Below are positions 46,081 through 58,201 of a DNA stretch of 64,000 bases, in pieces (within the stretch, counting starts at the first letter, position 1; each line of letters starts with the position of its first letter). The stretch is taken from positions 7,922,001-7,986,000 of the forward strand of contig NC_064034.1 of the NCBI RefSeq assembly GCF_932526225.1. Reading direction: 5' to 3'. The notes beneath the pieces were generated by a model, which saw nothing but the letters and a program-made list of their open reading frames with translations, did no database searches and was not told where the DNA came from. Made by a program: the position numbers and the translations under genes. The stretch comes from Nematostella vectensis (taxonomy: Eukaryota > Cnidaria > Anthozoa > Actiniaria > Edwardsiidae).

Positions 46081-48966
46081 TTACTCCGTACACTCGCTTG
46101 ACGAGGGGTTCTTTCTGCACTTGATATAGTGATCGATGTGAGCCGGCAAATAGTCCAGCGGTAGATCCCCTTGGTGAAGTATTGCATAGTGAAAATCTTG
46201 TATCGAGAATTCTTTCCCAAGCTCCTGCTCGGCTTTACTCCTCGCTTGCAGAATAGCATTTCTCCCGACCATGTAGGTGAGTCCCTGGCCGTAAGTGCTT
46301 TGGTACCTCGTGATCTCCTTGGAGGAGAGGTCACTAGTGTCCCATGTGTATTTCTGAAAAAGTTGTAATGCCGCTGACCGGGTCATTCCACGGACGTGCA
46401 GGCCTGGTTCGATAATCAGACGCAACGATGCCATGATCTGGAAAAAGATACGAAAATGCATGAAGCTTCTCATGAAAATGTTGTCTACCTAAATAAGGGC
46501 TCTTAGAAATGTCACGTTACTCATTATATGTTTACTTTCGGTGATAAATTGCTGCCATAGAGTAGCGGATCTAGGGGGAGGGTTTGGGGGGTTCACCCGC
46601 CCCCCCCCCCCTTTGGGATGCAAGAAATCCATATGTAACAGAAAAAATACCCCCCCCCCTTTGTCACTGAGCCAAATCCCCCCTTTAGTGAATGTGAGTC
46701 ATGTAACATTTTTTACATTGGACATGTAACTCTAACCACACCCTTACCCATCTCGTATAACGTACCATTTGTTGAACCATGCCGTATCCTGTTCATCCAT
46801 AACCTCTTTGTACCCTGGCCCTTCTAAACCGACACCAACCCCACCCTGGCCCTTCCGTATAACGTACCATTTGTTGAATCATGCCGTATCCTGTTTGGCC
46901 CCTCTAAGCCCACACCAACCCCACCCTGGCCCTTCCGTATAACGTACCATTTGTTGAATCATGCCGTATCCTGTTTGGCCCCTCTAAGCCCACACCAACC
47001 CCACCCTGGCCCTTCCGTATAACGTACCATTTGTTGAATCATGCCGTATCCTGTTTGGCCCCTCTAAGCCCACACCAACCCCACCCTGGCCCTTCCGTAT
47101 AACGTACCATTTGTTGAATCATGCCGTATCCTGTTTGGCCCCTCTAAGCCCACACCAACACCATCCTGGCCCTTCCGTATAACGTACCATTTGTTGAATC
47201 ATGCCGTATCCTGTTTGGCCCCTCTAAGCCCACACCAACACCATCCTGGCCCTTCCGTATAACGTACCATTTGTTGAATCATGCCGTATCCTGTTTGGCC
47301 CCTCTAAGCCCACACCAACACCATCCTGGCCCTTCCGTATAACGTACCATTTGTTGAATCATGCCGTATCCTGTTTGGCCCCTCTAAGCCCACACCAACA
47401 CCATCCTGGCCCTTCCGTATAACGTACCATTTGTTGAACCATGCCGTATGCTGTTCATCCTTAACCCCTTCTAAACCGACACCAACCCAATACTGGCCCT
47501 TCTGCATAACGTACCATTTGTTGAATCATGCCGTATGCTGTTTGGCCCCTCTAAGCCCACACCAACACCATCCTGGCCCTTCCGTATAACGTACCATTTG
47601 TTGAACCATGCCGTATCCTGTTTGGCCCCTCTAAGCCCACACCAACCCCACCCTGGCCCTTCCGTATAACGTACCATTTGTTAGATCATGCCGTATCCTG
47701 TTTGGCCCCTCTAAGCCCACACCAACACCATCCTGGCCCTTCCGTATAACGTACCATTTGTTGAACCATGCCGTATGCTGTTCATCCTTAACCCCTTCTA
47801 AACCGACACCAACCCAATACTGGCCCTTCTGCATAACGTACCATTTGTTGAATCATGCCGTATCCTGTTTGGCCCCTCTAAGCCCACACCAACACCACCC
47901 TGGCCCTTCCGTATAACGTACCATTTGTTAGATCATGCCGTATCCTGTTTGGCCCCTCTAAGCCCACACCAACACCACCCTGGCCCTTCCGTATAACGTA
48001 CCATTTGTTGAACCATGCCGTATCCTGTTTGGCCCCTCTAAGCCCACACCAACACCATCCTGGCCCTTCCGTATAACGTACCATTTGTTAGATCATGCCG
48101 TATCCTGTTTGGCCCCTCTAAGCCCACACCAACACCATCCTGGCCCTTCCGTATAACGTACCATTTGTTGAACCATGCCGTATGCTGTTCATCCTTAACC
48201 CCTTCTAAACCGACACCAACCCAATACTGGCCTTTCCGCATAACGTACCATTTGTTGAATCATGCCGTATCGGGCGAGCAAGTTGCCCTCATACATTTTT
48301 AGGTCCTCGTCCATGAGGGGATGCTCCGAGTACATAGCCCAGCCCTCACTGAACCCGGAAAAGAACGATTGATCGGTCAGCCAGGCTATCGCGTCACCAC
48401 ACTTGTCCATGAAATGTTCAAAGAAGCCTTGTACCTGAAAGGCAGCCAGTGAAAGCATTGCGTGACTCGACCTTGTGCAAAACCATCCGCGAAGAGGTTT
48501 TGCAATAAGATGAATGAATGATCTAAATTTCATGACACATTGATTTATTCCCTGATGTACTCTTATTAATGGCATGTCATGTCGCGTGACCACATTGCGT
48601 GAATCAAACCCGGCGAGAAGATTGCGTGACACGTTGCGTGACTCACCTCCGTGTGGTGCCCTGGCTGGTACTCATGAGCAGCGAGAGAATAATCTGAAAA
48701 CTTCGGTCCAAATTTATCCATGAAGAATGTCAGGACGTGGCCAGCCCGGCCTGCAGAGCAGTTTGCCGTCCATGATGCAGAGTAAGCTCTGAACGCTGCG
48801 GCGGGTTTGTAATCTGGGAAGATGTAGTTATCGCATGTCGGTGTCGTTACTTTGGGTCCACTTGTGTAGAATATTTGTCCGAGTTGTGCCTTGATGTTGT
48901 TTTGTAGCTGTAAAAGGAAATTCGGATGCTTGGATCAATTGTAGCGAGTCAAAAACAAAAGGACAA

Positions 48967-49026
<60 letters not shown>

Positions 49027-52000
49027 AAAACTGGAAATCGACTCTGCCAAATTTTCGTCTTTAATAAGACTTCTTCAGAAATACCTTTCATTTTAGGGAC
49101 AGACCATAAAAACAATAGCCCAGAAAGAATATTAAATTATTAAATGGCCCGTCCCTTATTAGACAAGCTTTTGTCTTTTATTGCTGATTGAACTATTCTA
49201 CTGAGCCAGCCATAGTTATACACAGCGCTTGAAGGGTCCAGAAAGCGTCGTGCTTTTCAAAGACCTCGCCCCTACCTTTCTCACATATTTAGTCCAGTCC
49301 TGCAAAGCCTCCCATCGTTTTGGACAATACATCTTGGCCTTCTCGTCGCTAGTACACAACAAAAAGGCATTATCGTCTGATTCATTCGCTGGAAAAGGCT
49401 TTTGGTTGAAGTAATTAGAGGGGTCTTCTATGATTTCTTTGAACTTAGCTATGGCCTGAGCTTCGTCTGATTCCCCTGTCGCTTGCTTAGCAATAGATAC
49501 TGCCTGTGAAAAAAGGTATGCATATTCTGAGATGATGCGGGAGTCCTGTGCTGGGACCTGGCCAACCCTATTCTCCTGTGCTGACCATAATAACCCTTTA
49601 AACTGGGTCAGAGTTTTATAAAAGAAAATAACAAAAAAAATACGCTTGGGGGACTGGAATGATAACACCTGTCCCCAGTGCCCCACACCCTGCTACGGGC
49701 TTGTAGTGTCAGTGATCTAATACGTTGAGAATAGGGCCTTAGCTAAGAATAGGGCCAGTTCCATTTATGAAATAATGTTGCATGGCGAGTGTTAAAATGT
49801 TGTCGTTTTTTATAACTAGATTTCGCTCTGCCATATCATAAAGCCCTATCCTGAGCATAGCTTAAACACTTTATCATCTTTTTTTACCTCTGCGTAGAAA
49901 ATCTGAAGCTGCTCCCTTCCAAGTTTTTCTAACTCTTCGGGAGTTACGTGTTTCGCCACCATGCTTTGCGCTATCCACAGAAACGACCGCGTTCCATTCA
50001 GCGGTTCTCCAGTGGGGAGTTTTTGAGTTGTCCTCTGTGAGTAATCTGGAACGCCATTGATGTAGACGTATTCAAGAGGCAGTAACGCCAGACCGCTGGA
50101 CACCGTGCTAGGTGGGCAGTGCTTCATGTGCTCATTCTCTAGATATCTATTAAGACATAAATAAATAAGAGCAAATTAATTTCTTAAGTCTACGACACAC
50201 TAGGCGATTTTGTACGCTCGTACGAGTGAATTTCAATTTGAATTCGATCACGCGAGCGTACAAAATTGCCCATTGTATCGTAGGCTTTAGATGTTGCATC
50301 TGATGTTAGATGTTGCGGACCCTAAGTTACGTTGCGCAGTTACAACGTGGTGGTGTCGAAATTACTGAAAGATGCAATATACACCAGTTGAGAGTTTTGC
50401 CACAGATCAAGCTAAGGATAAGTAAGTGAAGTTTTCGATTACAGTAAAAGAAAAACGGCGCAGTTACAACGTGGTGGTGTCGAAATTACTGAAAGACGCA
50501 ATATACACCAGTTGAGAGTTTTGCCACAGATCAAGCTAAGGATAAGTAAGTGAGGTTTTCGATTACAGTAAAAAAAACGGTAAAAAAGATGGCACAAACA
50601 ATGTGGTTTAATCACTCCCAGGGAGGTCAAGACTCGACATACGAGTTCCTTCCCCCGATATTAAGTACCCGTTCTCACTGTTTCTTACTGTAGGACTTCC
50701 AGAATCGGCTTCCCGATATGCTCCTCGAGGTTGCGCGTAATTGACTCCGTGATGTTTTCGCCGTTGTCTTTAAGCCACTCGCGGTGCATCTCGGGAGTCA
50801 GCATGGAGAGAAATCCCTGTTCGTATACGCCACTATATATAAAGAGATCCTTGACACCTGGATTCGCACAATAAAAAGCTCCTTTTGACATTTCCTGCTT
50901 GGTTATCTGGAATTCTTATAGGCGCTCAACATATTTGTAACACTGCAAGCACAGAATCAGCGATAACACTTCCGCACAGAATCAGCGATGGGTTGCGTTG
51001 GGGTCGCCATCTTGTTTCGTTTGGCCGCGCGGGGGCTGGGAGGAGGAGAGGCGCCTTGCCCAATGCCGTGCGAGAAGCATAGAGTAAATGACTTCGATCA
51101 GACATTGGTTTGTTCTTTTGCAATTGCAAACATGTGTCCCCTTTTTACGCGATCTTTTTTTCGTGTCCAACAAACTTCACATGACACATGCAAAATGTGG
51201 AAATTATCGCACACCTGTCAACGTTCTAGGTACCCTGCTAGCCGAGCTTTCTGTCTGCTTGTATTCTATCAATTAACTTATACGTGCATCGTCGATGTTG
51301 CTTTCGCGTTTGTTTGTGAAGCGAAAGATCATAGACGCGGCTCGGATAAGTGAACCTGCTAGAAACAAACAGGGTGAAAGCTCTACTAGCAGGGTAGGCT
51401 CTAGGCAATTTTTCGCTCCCCCATGCAATAGCGCAAAAAAGTATGCATTCTTCTAGCTTTTTTTCTTTCTAATTTTTATAAGAACAACATCATCAATAAC
51501 ATTCAAAATTCAACCTTTTTTTACCTTTTTCTTTTTGGATGGCTATCGGACTAAATTGAGATCTGTAAGCCAGGAATCCTGCACGGCAAGCCTCCAAGGG
51601 GCGCACCATTCCCGCGCGCACGCCCATCCTCATGTTCGCAATAGTCTGCAGTATACTCTCGCGAAACTGCTTGATAATCTCAATAAGCCTCCGAACATGA
51701 CCAATATTCTCTGGTTTTAGATACCAACTTAAAGCGGTTGAGAAATACGGTACTGAAAGACAGCTTGGCGACCAACAGAAACCATTCGGCTCCAGCATCC
51801 AGTCACCTGTATAGTAGTTCCCTTCGAATGCTGTTCCAAACGAGTTCTTCAAATAATGGTGAACTTCATACAAAGCCTTTCTCTCTCTTCCCTTTAACTT
51901 ATTTTCATCGATTTTCTTTCTTATCTCTTCGAGTTCTCCAAGTAACCCCTCTGCTTCGTCTGTGACTTGTTTGTATTGTTCAGGTTTGGCAATAAAAGGC

Positions 52001-52573
52001 TTGTAATCGCGCCATAACTGTTCGGAGGTCGAGGCTGGATTGATTACAAGATCTGCTGGGTAGTTTTTGCTAACACTCTTTCTGACTTTTTGTATGAGTT
52101 CGTAAAGACCAGAGTCTTTTAATTCTTGGGATAGCGAGCACTTTCTCCGCTGTGATTGCTCCGTGGGCTGTTTCTTCTTGGATCCCTGGAGTGTCAGGGG
52201 GACAACAATCAAGATGATAATGATCACTACCGCTAGTATCAAGGGCACCAGAACCTTTGATACATTTAGGCATTTTCGGAGTTTATCTGATTTTTGAGTA
52301 GATTGTTTAAGTCCTTTTTTCGCATTGGAATAGCGAGAAAAGCGGACAGGAATAGCACTATTCGGTTTACCAGACAAACCATTTTTAGATTCAGGCGTCG
52401 CATCATCATTAACTTTTTGGTAGTTGCAGTAGTAGTTGTTGTTTTTGTTGTTGTTGTAAGCTTCTGATGGTGAGTGGCTATTCAATGATCGATTATCAAT
52501 CGGCGTGGCTGTGAATAAAATTAAATAAATATAAGAATAATTGACTAAAAAATCAATACACACTCTCTTTCAT
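46081..52573 (-). CDS. DUF885 family protein, putative type II membrane metallopeptidase
   Basis: Exons in phase: 52508-51525, 50914-50689, 50146-49888, 49503-49276, 48907-48647, 48434-48249, 46437-46081. The first exon has a Ser/Asn-rich N-terminus, one membrane anchor (VLVPLILAVVIIIILIVVPL) and the ectodomain start. Family hallmarks follow: HEYQPGHH (the putative zinc site HExxxGHH), then EGWAMYSEH, then FSIQDFHYAILHQGDLPL near the C-terminus, all in the usual order. Length is about 830 aa. Such proteins are predicted metallopeptidases with few known substrates. The initiating exon is uncertain. ATGAAAGAGA at 52573-52564 before a GTGTGT donor would fit in phase but gives a 55-nt intron. The 50914 acceptor (TATAAG) is weak but is the only in-phase choice. 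Confidence 0.8.
46562..46695. mobile_element. MITE, family C, truncated copy
   Basis: It starts AGCGGATCTAGGGGGAGGG and shares GGGATGCAAGAAA and CTTTGTCACTGAGCC with 26300-26456. The right inverted end (CTAGATCCGC) is missing. It lies in the last DUF885 intron. Confidence 0.75.
46765..48262. repeat. 80-bp minisatellite built from a DUF885 splice-donor junction
   Basis: Eighteen to nineteen units of about 80 bp fill the last intron. Read on the minus strand each contains ATACGGCATGATTCAACAAA then TG and GTACGT, a near-exact copy of the 3' end of exon 48434-48249 plus its 5' splice site, followed by intron sequence. The CCACCCTGGC anchor recurs every 80 bp (for example 46921 and 47001). Variants (GAACC versus GAATC, TTAGATC) mark subfamilies. 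The real exon end is the unit closest to 48249. Confidence 0.92.
48970..49021. repeat. (TA)n microsatellite
   Basis: About 25 uninterrupted TA dinucleotides in the DUF885 intron upstream of the HExxxGHH exon. Confidence 0.97.
50188..50286. mobile_element. Short MITE with hairpin arms
   Basis: GTCTACGACACACTAGGCGA then TTTTGTACGCTCG pairs with CGAGCGTACAAAATTGCCCA then TTGTATCGTAGGC. It is about 100 bp in total, in the intron between DUF885 exons at 50689 and 50146. Confidence 0.8.
50337..50583. repeat. 124-bp direct tandem duplication
   Basis: CAGTTACAACGTGGTGGTGT starts at 50337 and at 50461. The copies differ at a few bases (AAAGATGC versus AAAGACGC; GTGAAG versus GTGAGG). It is intronic. 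Confidence 0.92.
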
Positions 52574-55526
52574 GTTTTCACACCATGGATTACAAGGCTT
52601 TTCGTGAAATGTACGATCATAACGCGCCAGAAATAGAATTGGCCTCCACTATAGTGTGGTATCCCGGGCCTGTTACCTCTCGTTTTAGTTTTTTTTTTAT
52701 AAAAATGTCCTTTTGTAATGTGGCAAAGCGATATAAAAAGGAAAGGCTAGCTGTTAACAGCATGACATCTCTTCGACAGACCGTGAAATTTGATGATTTC
52801 ACTTTGTTGTTTCATAAAAATATTTTTAACGTATTAGACAACGCATTTCTACGTTCAAGGTTTTGACTTTTCATTGTTTTTTGTCGTGTTCCGTCCTCGT
52901 TCCTGTCGCCCTTGATAAAACTCCTTGATAACAATGAAAGCCAATTGATTATCATAAGTATCAAGCCGCAGGAGAGAACAGACCAGCGAACCGTCAATCG
53001 TTATGTAAATGCTGAGTGTCCTTCATGTGTAAAGTTTGTGAGATGTGTGTAAATGTTTGTGAGTGAAGTAAACACATTTCCCCATTTCCCTATTTATTTT
53101 TAAAGCTCGTAATGTTGCATAAGTTTTTCCTTAAAAGCAAGGCCAGTTTGAAGTATAACTTCAGTACATAGGAATCAACAAGTAGCTAAAAGCTATCGTA
53201 AGCAGCTAAATAAGATAGTTAAGCTTTCCCATTTCGTTCAAAGTAAGCACCTTTATATATCAATAGAAATTTGGGTGTGATCTAAATTTACAAAGAGAAA
53301 ATTCTGTCAACCGTCCCGTCATCCTCGTAAGCGGACAGCTTTACTTGTGGACTTCAAATCGCGAATCCAACGCCTGCACGCCGAAACATTGTGATATCTA
53401 AATAATGAACCTATTTTAAATCCAAGGGGATGTCCGCTTGTAAAGAGCTGACAGTAGAATATCCAGTTTATTGGCACAGTACAGTTTCGGCATGTTTTTA
53501 TATACCTCGCAACGTCAGGCTAAAATGAATGAGTCAGATAGCCTAGACTAGATAGCCCTAGTCTAATGTAATATCCCTAATCAACCCCGGTCACCATCAA
53601 CATCAGCCACGTTTCTAACTTTCAAAGAACACCAAGCTTCTTCTAGATCACTTCCTCAAACCACGTCCAATTTAGCCCTCATAAACATGAATGTGATGAA
53701 TAGCCAATAGAAAATACCAACTTTGTTTCTATTTCTACCATAGAAACAAAGTTTTATTTGTCAACTAAGATTCTGTTGCAACACCTTACCAACCAAGCCA
53801 AAGTATGTGCCAGTGTTCAGAGGGACTTGCCAGTGGTCTCTACTCATCTTGCTTAGTCACAAGAATAAACGATTTAGCAAAAAACACGGCTGGGAAATAG
53901 ATACAGTTGGAGCACGTGACAAATACTCCAACGGTCACGTGGTCTAATATTAGCAAGACTATAGCGCCGTAGGTAGCATTCCTTAAAAAAAAGGTCGGTT
54001 TACTTCCGGCCGATTACGTAACATCTCCGATGATTTTTAACGGAAAACGCAAAAAATATTTCAAAATATTGAAAGCAGTGTGTTTATTGGAAGTTTCTTT
54101 AAGGATGTGATTGATAATTTAGAGCGGATGGCCTGTTTAATATCTCGGATTTTAATAGATACTTTTGTCTTTTAACGGTTGAGGTTTCCGTCGGACCTCC
54201 GGAAGTAAAGTGGTGATAATGCGGCTTTAACAAGTAAGCGCGTAGTATCCCTTCCCAAACAACACTTTATGTAACTCTGAACCAAAATTAGAAAACTTCT
54301 GTTTGTCGCTGTGGGCATGGGCCTCGATTGAGTTATCATCAGGCGCGTATTCAGGTGGGGGGGTGGGGCACCCGCCCTGTTCATATGATGAGATGGGTTC
54401 GACTTCGGTTGACCCCTTCTCTGGTATTTAAGAAGACGGTTACTTTTAAGTGTGTATTTGGATAGAAGACGGCTTGTTGATGGGTCTAGTGACCTGTATC
54501 CAGCTGAGGTTGCCAATTTGAAGGTAGCCAAAGCGCCCTCTCACACATATTTTCAGATAATTTTTCACATAAAAATAGGTATAAGCAGGTATAAAAAAAG
54601 AATTAAACAACAATGATTATGGCCCTTCCCTTTCTTAAAATCCTTGCCTCAGCCGCCTTTTATTGTACCTCCTGCATTTGCCCCTGGTTTAGGCATGTCT
54701 CTTTTACAGGCCAAAATCTTAATTACTAAAATACATCCGATTATTTATGTCTTACCAAACTTTTGGTTGAGGGCTTAAAGCAAGAAACGGCACACTAACT
54801 CTCCTGCTAGTGCTTGGTACAAACAGACGAATGGGTGTCGATGGTCAGAAATTTGAAAAAAAAAAACTAGCAAAATAAACTCTCAAGCAAGAACACCAAG
54901 CCCTACGCTAAACCTTCAATGGCTGCAAAGTAAGCTGCCATTTGATATGTAAGACTGTCCACGTACGTACAGGACCACCGAGTTGTTCATGGCGAGTTAC
55001 TTGTGAGTACCCGATTGTGCGAGAGTCAAGCATGTCGACCCGGGCGGGACAATAACTCGGATATTGCAGGAGGGATTAGCTCTAAGCTTGTTTGTTATCA
55101 ACACCTAATTATCTAATTGGCAAAGCTAATTAAAAGTAGCTAACAGCTAGTTAGCGCCAGCTCATTAGTGGAGCAAAATATTACCGTTACTATTACAGTC
55201 CTTGTGGGAAGATAAAGTTCATCGTTGATGCCTTGTGAACTAGATATTCCATTGTTATAATAAGCTGGCGGTGAGAGGAAAGGATTATCAAACATTGTAT
55301 TATTTGTTTTGATTGCCATTGTATAAATTAAGTCCTTGTCATTCACAGATTACTTGCACAGCTGATAAGAAAACTTGCGAACCTCTTATTCTGTAGCTAT
55401 AATCTTGATTCTTTTTTTTATAATGCTCTACATTCTAAGATCTTAACACGTAACTCGCTATTTCCAAAAACATCATACCATTGTAAATTTATAAATTGTA
55501 TAACAAGGTTACGAACAACCAATCTG

Positions 55527-55557
55527 GTCCATCATCCAATCGGATTGGATGATGGAC
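55527..55557. repeat. Perfect 31-bp palindrome
   Basis: GTCCATCATCCAATC, a single G, then GATTGGATGATGGAC. The arms are 15 bp with no mismatch and a one-base centre. Confidence 0.95.
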
Positions 55558-56618
55558 TAAAATGCTAGAAATACACATGCTCCCTTGTCCTAACGGATCT
55601 CTCATTTTATCATTATCTTTTTGTACTGTACAAGATGTTACTCGGGCAAAGAAAAGACTGACTAGATAATAGGACTGCGTAAGCGAATTTAAAAATTTCA
55701 AAAAGCAGATCTATTATTGAAAAGGTTCTTGGTACAATTCCCAAACGTTTTAACAAAGTTACTTATTATTTATTATCTGCTGACTCACCCGAATCGACAA
55801 GGTCTCTCAGCCGTGCCAGAGGCATGATGGTGGGTACCAGTAAGATTTAAAGACCAAGAGGTACTTCCTTGACTATCCCTTACTGTAGAATCGTGCTAAA
55901 TGATGGGTGCGTGATGCAGTGTTCAGATCGCTACTATGGACGATGGGACGATGGTCAACGCTCTGACTAAATAGTCGTACGAGGTCTTCGTAAACGCCTT
56001 GATGAGGATAAGTATGCAGGCACAGTTGAATTGTATTCCTTTACAATCTGATCGCAGTTCATCTGAGCAGAACAGGCAAAGAATTTGCAGAGATTAGGAA
56101 AGAAAAACGTTAATGCGGATGGGATTTCAGGCGCCCTTTGGAGCCCCCTACAGCAAAAAGGGACTAGACCAAAAAACACTATGACTACTTCCTGATTTGA
56201 AAGGAACAGATTATCCATAGATTAAGTCCCCGTTATTATATTATACCAACAAATTTGTTTTCGCAGAAATCTTTAAAAACTTCGTGTAAGTTTATGACTT
56301 GGCACTTTAATTTGCCTTTTGTATCATTTCACTTTTGTATGATAAACGATAATGCATGTTTGTACAGGAGTAATTCATGCACATAGCCATCGACCCAGGC
56401 CATTCAACTATTAAGGTTTAGGGTCTTAACCGGCATCGCACGGACAAGAGAATCCTTTCTTAACCAATATAAAAAAAAACAAAAACAAATCACTAGGACC
56501 GTGCTGCTGTTCCATTAGCATATCAACATACAAAGGAATTCGAATTTTAACAGCACGCTATATAATATCAATCAGAAAAAATGTTGATACTCTCCGGGTT
56601 TAGCAAAGTTTGACTATA

Positions 56619-57355
56619 CTGTGGAACCTGGATTTTACGATATTACGAATAGTAAAATCGGGGTATCATTAGAAAGAGGTCCTCGATTTAACGATATAAA
56701 GCAAAATCCATTAAAAATATCGTAGCGAGGTCGGGTTAATTATCAACTTATTACAAAATAATATTGTTACTGTACTCTGTGTAACACTGTACAGTTACTC
56801 TCTGTAAACTGTAATCTGCATTTAACAAGATCGCTCATGTCCAAAAAATCGATTAACTGCACTCTACGTGTGTAGTGATTTGAGTTTTTTCTCTCTTTGT
56901 TGAAAGAAAGAATCAGTAATATCCATACCCCCCCCCCCCCCAATGAGGGGATATTAGAAATTCCGGGGGGGGGGGGGGGGGGGAGTGGGGGGTTCAAACG
57001 CCCAGGATTTTCCAGAGGGGAGGGGGGGGGGGTAAAATGCCCTTTTTCCTAAACAGTTACTGTTTTTTTTTCCAGGGGGTTGGAAATTCCAGGGGGGTGG
57101 GGGTCATACCTCCGACCCCCTCAATAGGGGGGGGGGGGATGGATATTTTCTGGAACTTAAATTATGCTTGGGAGAACACGTTTGTATCGTAAAAAATAAT
57201 GCTTGGGAGAACACATTTGTATTGTAAAATCGAGAATATCGTTGTATCCAATATCGTTAGATCGAGGTAATATGTCATACATTTCACTGTATTTTCGCCG
57301 GGAGAAAGGAACGCCATCGTAAAATCGAGGTTATCGTAAAATCCAGGTTCCACTG
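56619..57355. mobile_element. Non-autonomous pogo/Tc1-mariner-like element, with nested G-rich inserts
   Basis: The left end CTGTGGAACCTGGATTTTAC and the right end GTAAAATCCAGGTTCCACTG are inverted repeats. TA flanks both sides (56617-56618 and 57356-57357), the classic Tc1/mariner/pogo target duplication. The interior also repeats CGTAAAATCGAGG-type segments and holds several poly-G/poly-C runs (56930-57140) that look like later insertions. No transposase ORF. Confidence 0.85.
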
Positions 57356-58042
57356 TACTTTACTTTACTTCTGAACTGATCGTAGATGTTATTTTTGCAT
57401 CTTTTCATAGTCACCTGTTTATACAGCACGTGACTTCCGTGCTACGAAAACGACGAAGAGTCCAGATTTTATTTCAAGTACACTCTTTCTTTTTATAAGG
57501 TCTACTTTTCAGTTGAGGCAGTAGCATTCTTATATTATAAAAATAGAGTGTACTCAATTGATCTAAGCTTTAATGTGAAATAAAAACGTTTTTGGAGTTG
57601 ACAAATATACAAAATTGACGTCATATCAAACATATTCCCCACGGATAGTGTCCTTCGTATGTATTGCCTTATATGGGCATAGATGCCCATATTTAGAAGA
57701 GCTTAAGTTTTCCCGCTCCCTGATCTCCATAAAACATGGTAAAAATACTGATTCCTGTTAATTTGAGACTCGCGGCAAAAATTATTAAGCAAAACTTGCT
57801 CGCTTGGTCAAATCTTTTTCTTACTAATCCTATAAACTTCTTAGACCCAGGCCTCCAAGAGATTGACCGAGCGGGTTTTAAGGTCACCAAAATATTGATA
57901 TGGATCCGCACATTAGCACCACGCTAACCCGGTCGCAGCTCAGATCCAACATGAATCTGAACGTAGCTTAAAGCCTTCGTGTTAGACGAAGTCGCCCTGC
58001 AGTTCATTACCGATGAAGTTTATCTGAGTCAAACCGGCTATG

Positions 58043-58085
58043 CCATGCTGATGAGTCCTAATGAGGAAGAAACAGCTGTCCATGG
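58043..58085 (+). ncRNA. Type I hammerhead ribozyme motif
   Basis: Stem I is CCATG (58043-58047) paired with CATGG (58081-58085). The core CTGATGA is at 58048-58054. Stem II is GTCC-loop-GGAA (58055-58068), where UCC pairs GGA and the 10.1/11.1 position is G opposite A instead of G-C. Core GAAA is at 58069-58072. A very short stem III (ACAGCTGT) is followed by GTC, the cleavage triplet, ending at 58080. Hammerheads with tiny stem III occur in metazoan retrozymes and Penelope-like elements and usually act as dimers. The 11.1 mismatch may weaken activity. Confidence 0.7.
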
Positions 58086-58162
58086 TTGGCGAACTGCAGC
58101 AAGCGGGTGGTGTACATGTGTTCAAAGTGTTCTTTCTTAAAAATCATTTTCATTTAGATAAC

Positions 58163-58201
58163 CCATAGTTAGTAGAGGGAGTCTCCCTCTACTAACTATG
58201 G
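58163..58201. repeat. Perfect 39-bp palindrome
   Basis: CCATAGTTAGTAGAGGGAG, a central T, then CTCCCTCTACTAACTATGG. The arms are 19 bp without mismatch, 77 bp downstream of the hammerhead motif. Confidence 0.95.

Noticed and set aside
47304-48241. Open frames with repeated GVGLEG-like peptides
   Set aside because: They are translations of the 80-bp donor-junction minisatellite in an intron.
52585-52866. 93-codon plus-strand frame starting MDYKAFREMYDH
   Set aside because: No recognised family, AT-rich, and it overlaps the probable 5' end of the DUF885 gene on the other strand.
54172-54531. 119-codon minus-strand frame
   Set aside because: Basic, low-complexity peptide overlapping a poly-G repeat; no homology recognised and no splice signals.
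55140-55346. Minus-strand frame with DNPFLSPPAYYNNG as a possible first exon of the DUF885 gene
   Set aside because: The following exon (52508) needs a phase-1 donor, and the plausible donors here (GTAATA, GTAACG) are phase 0.
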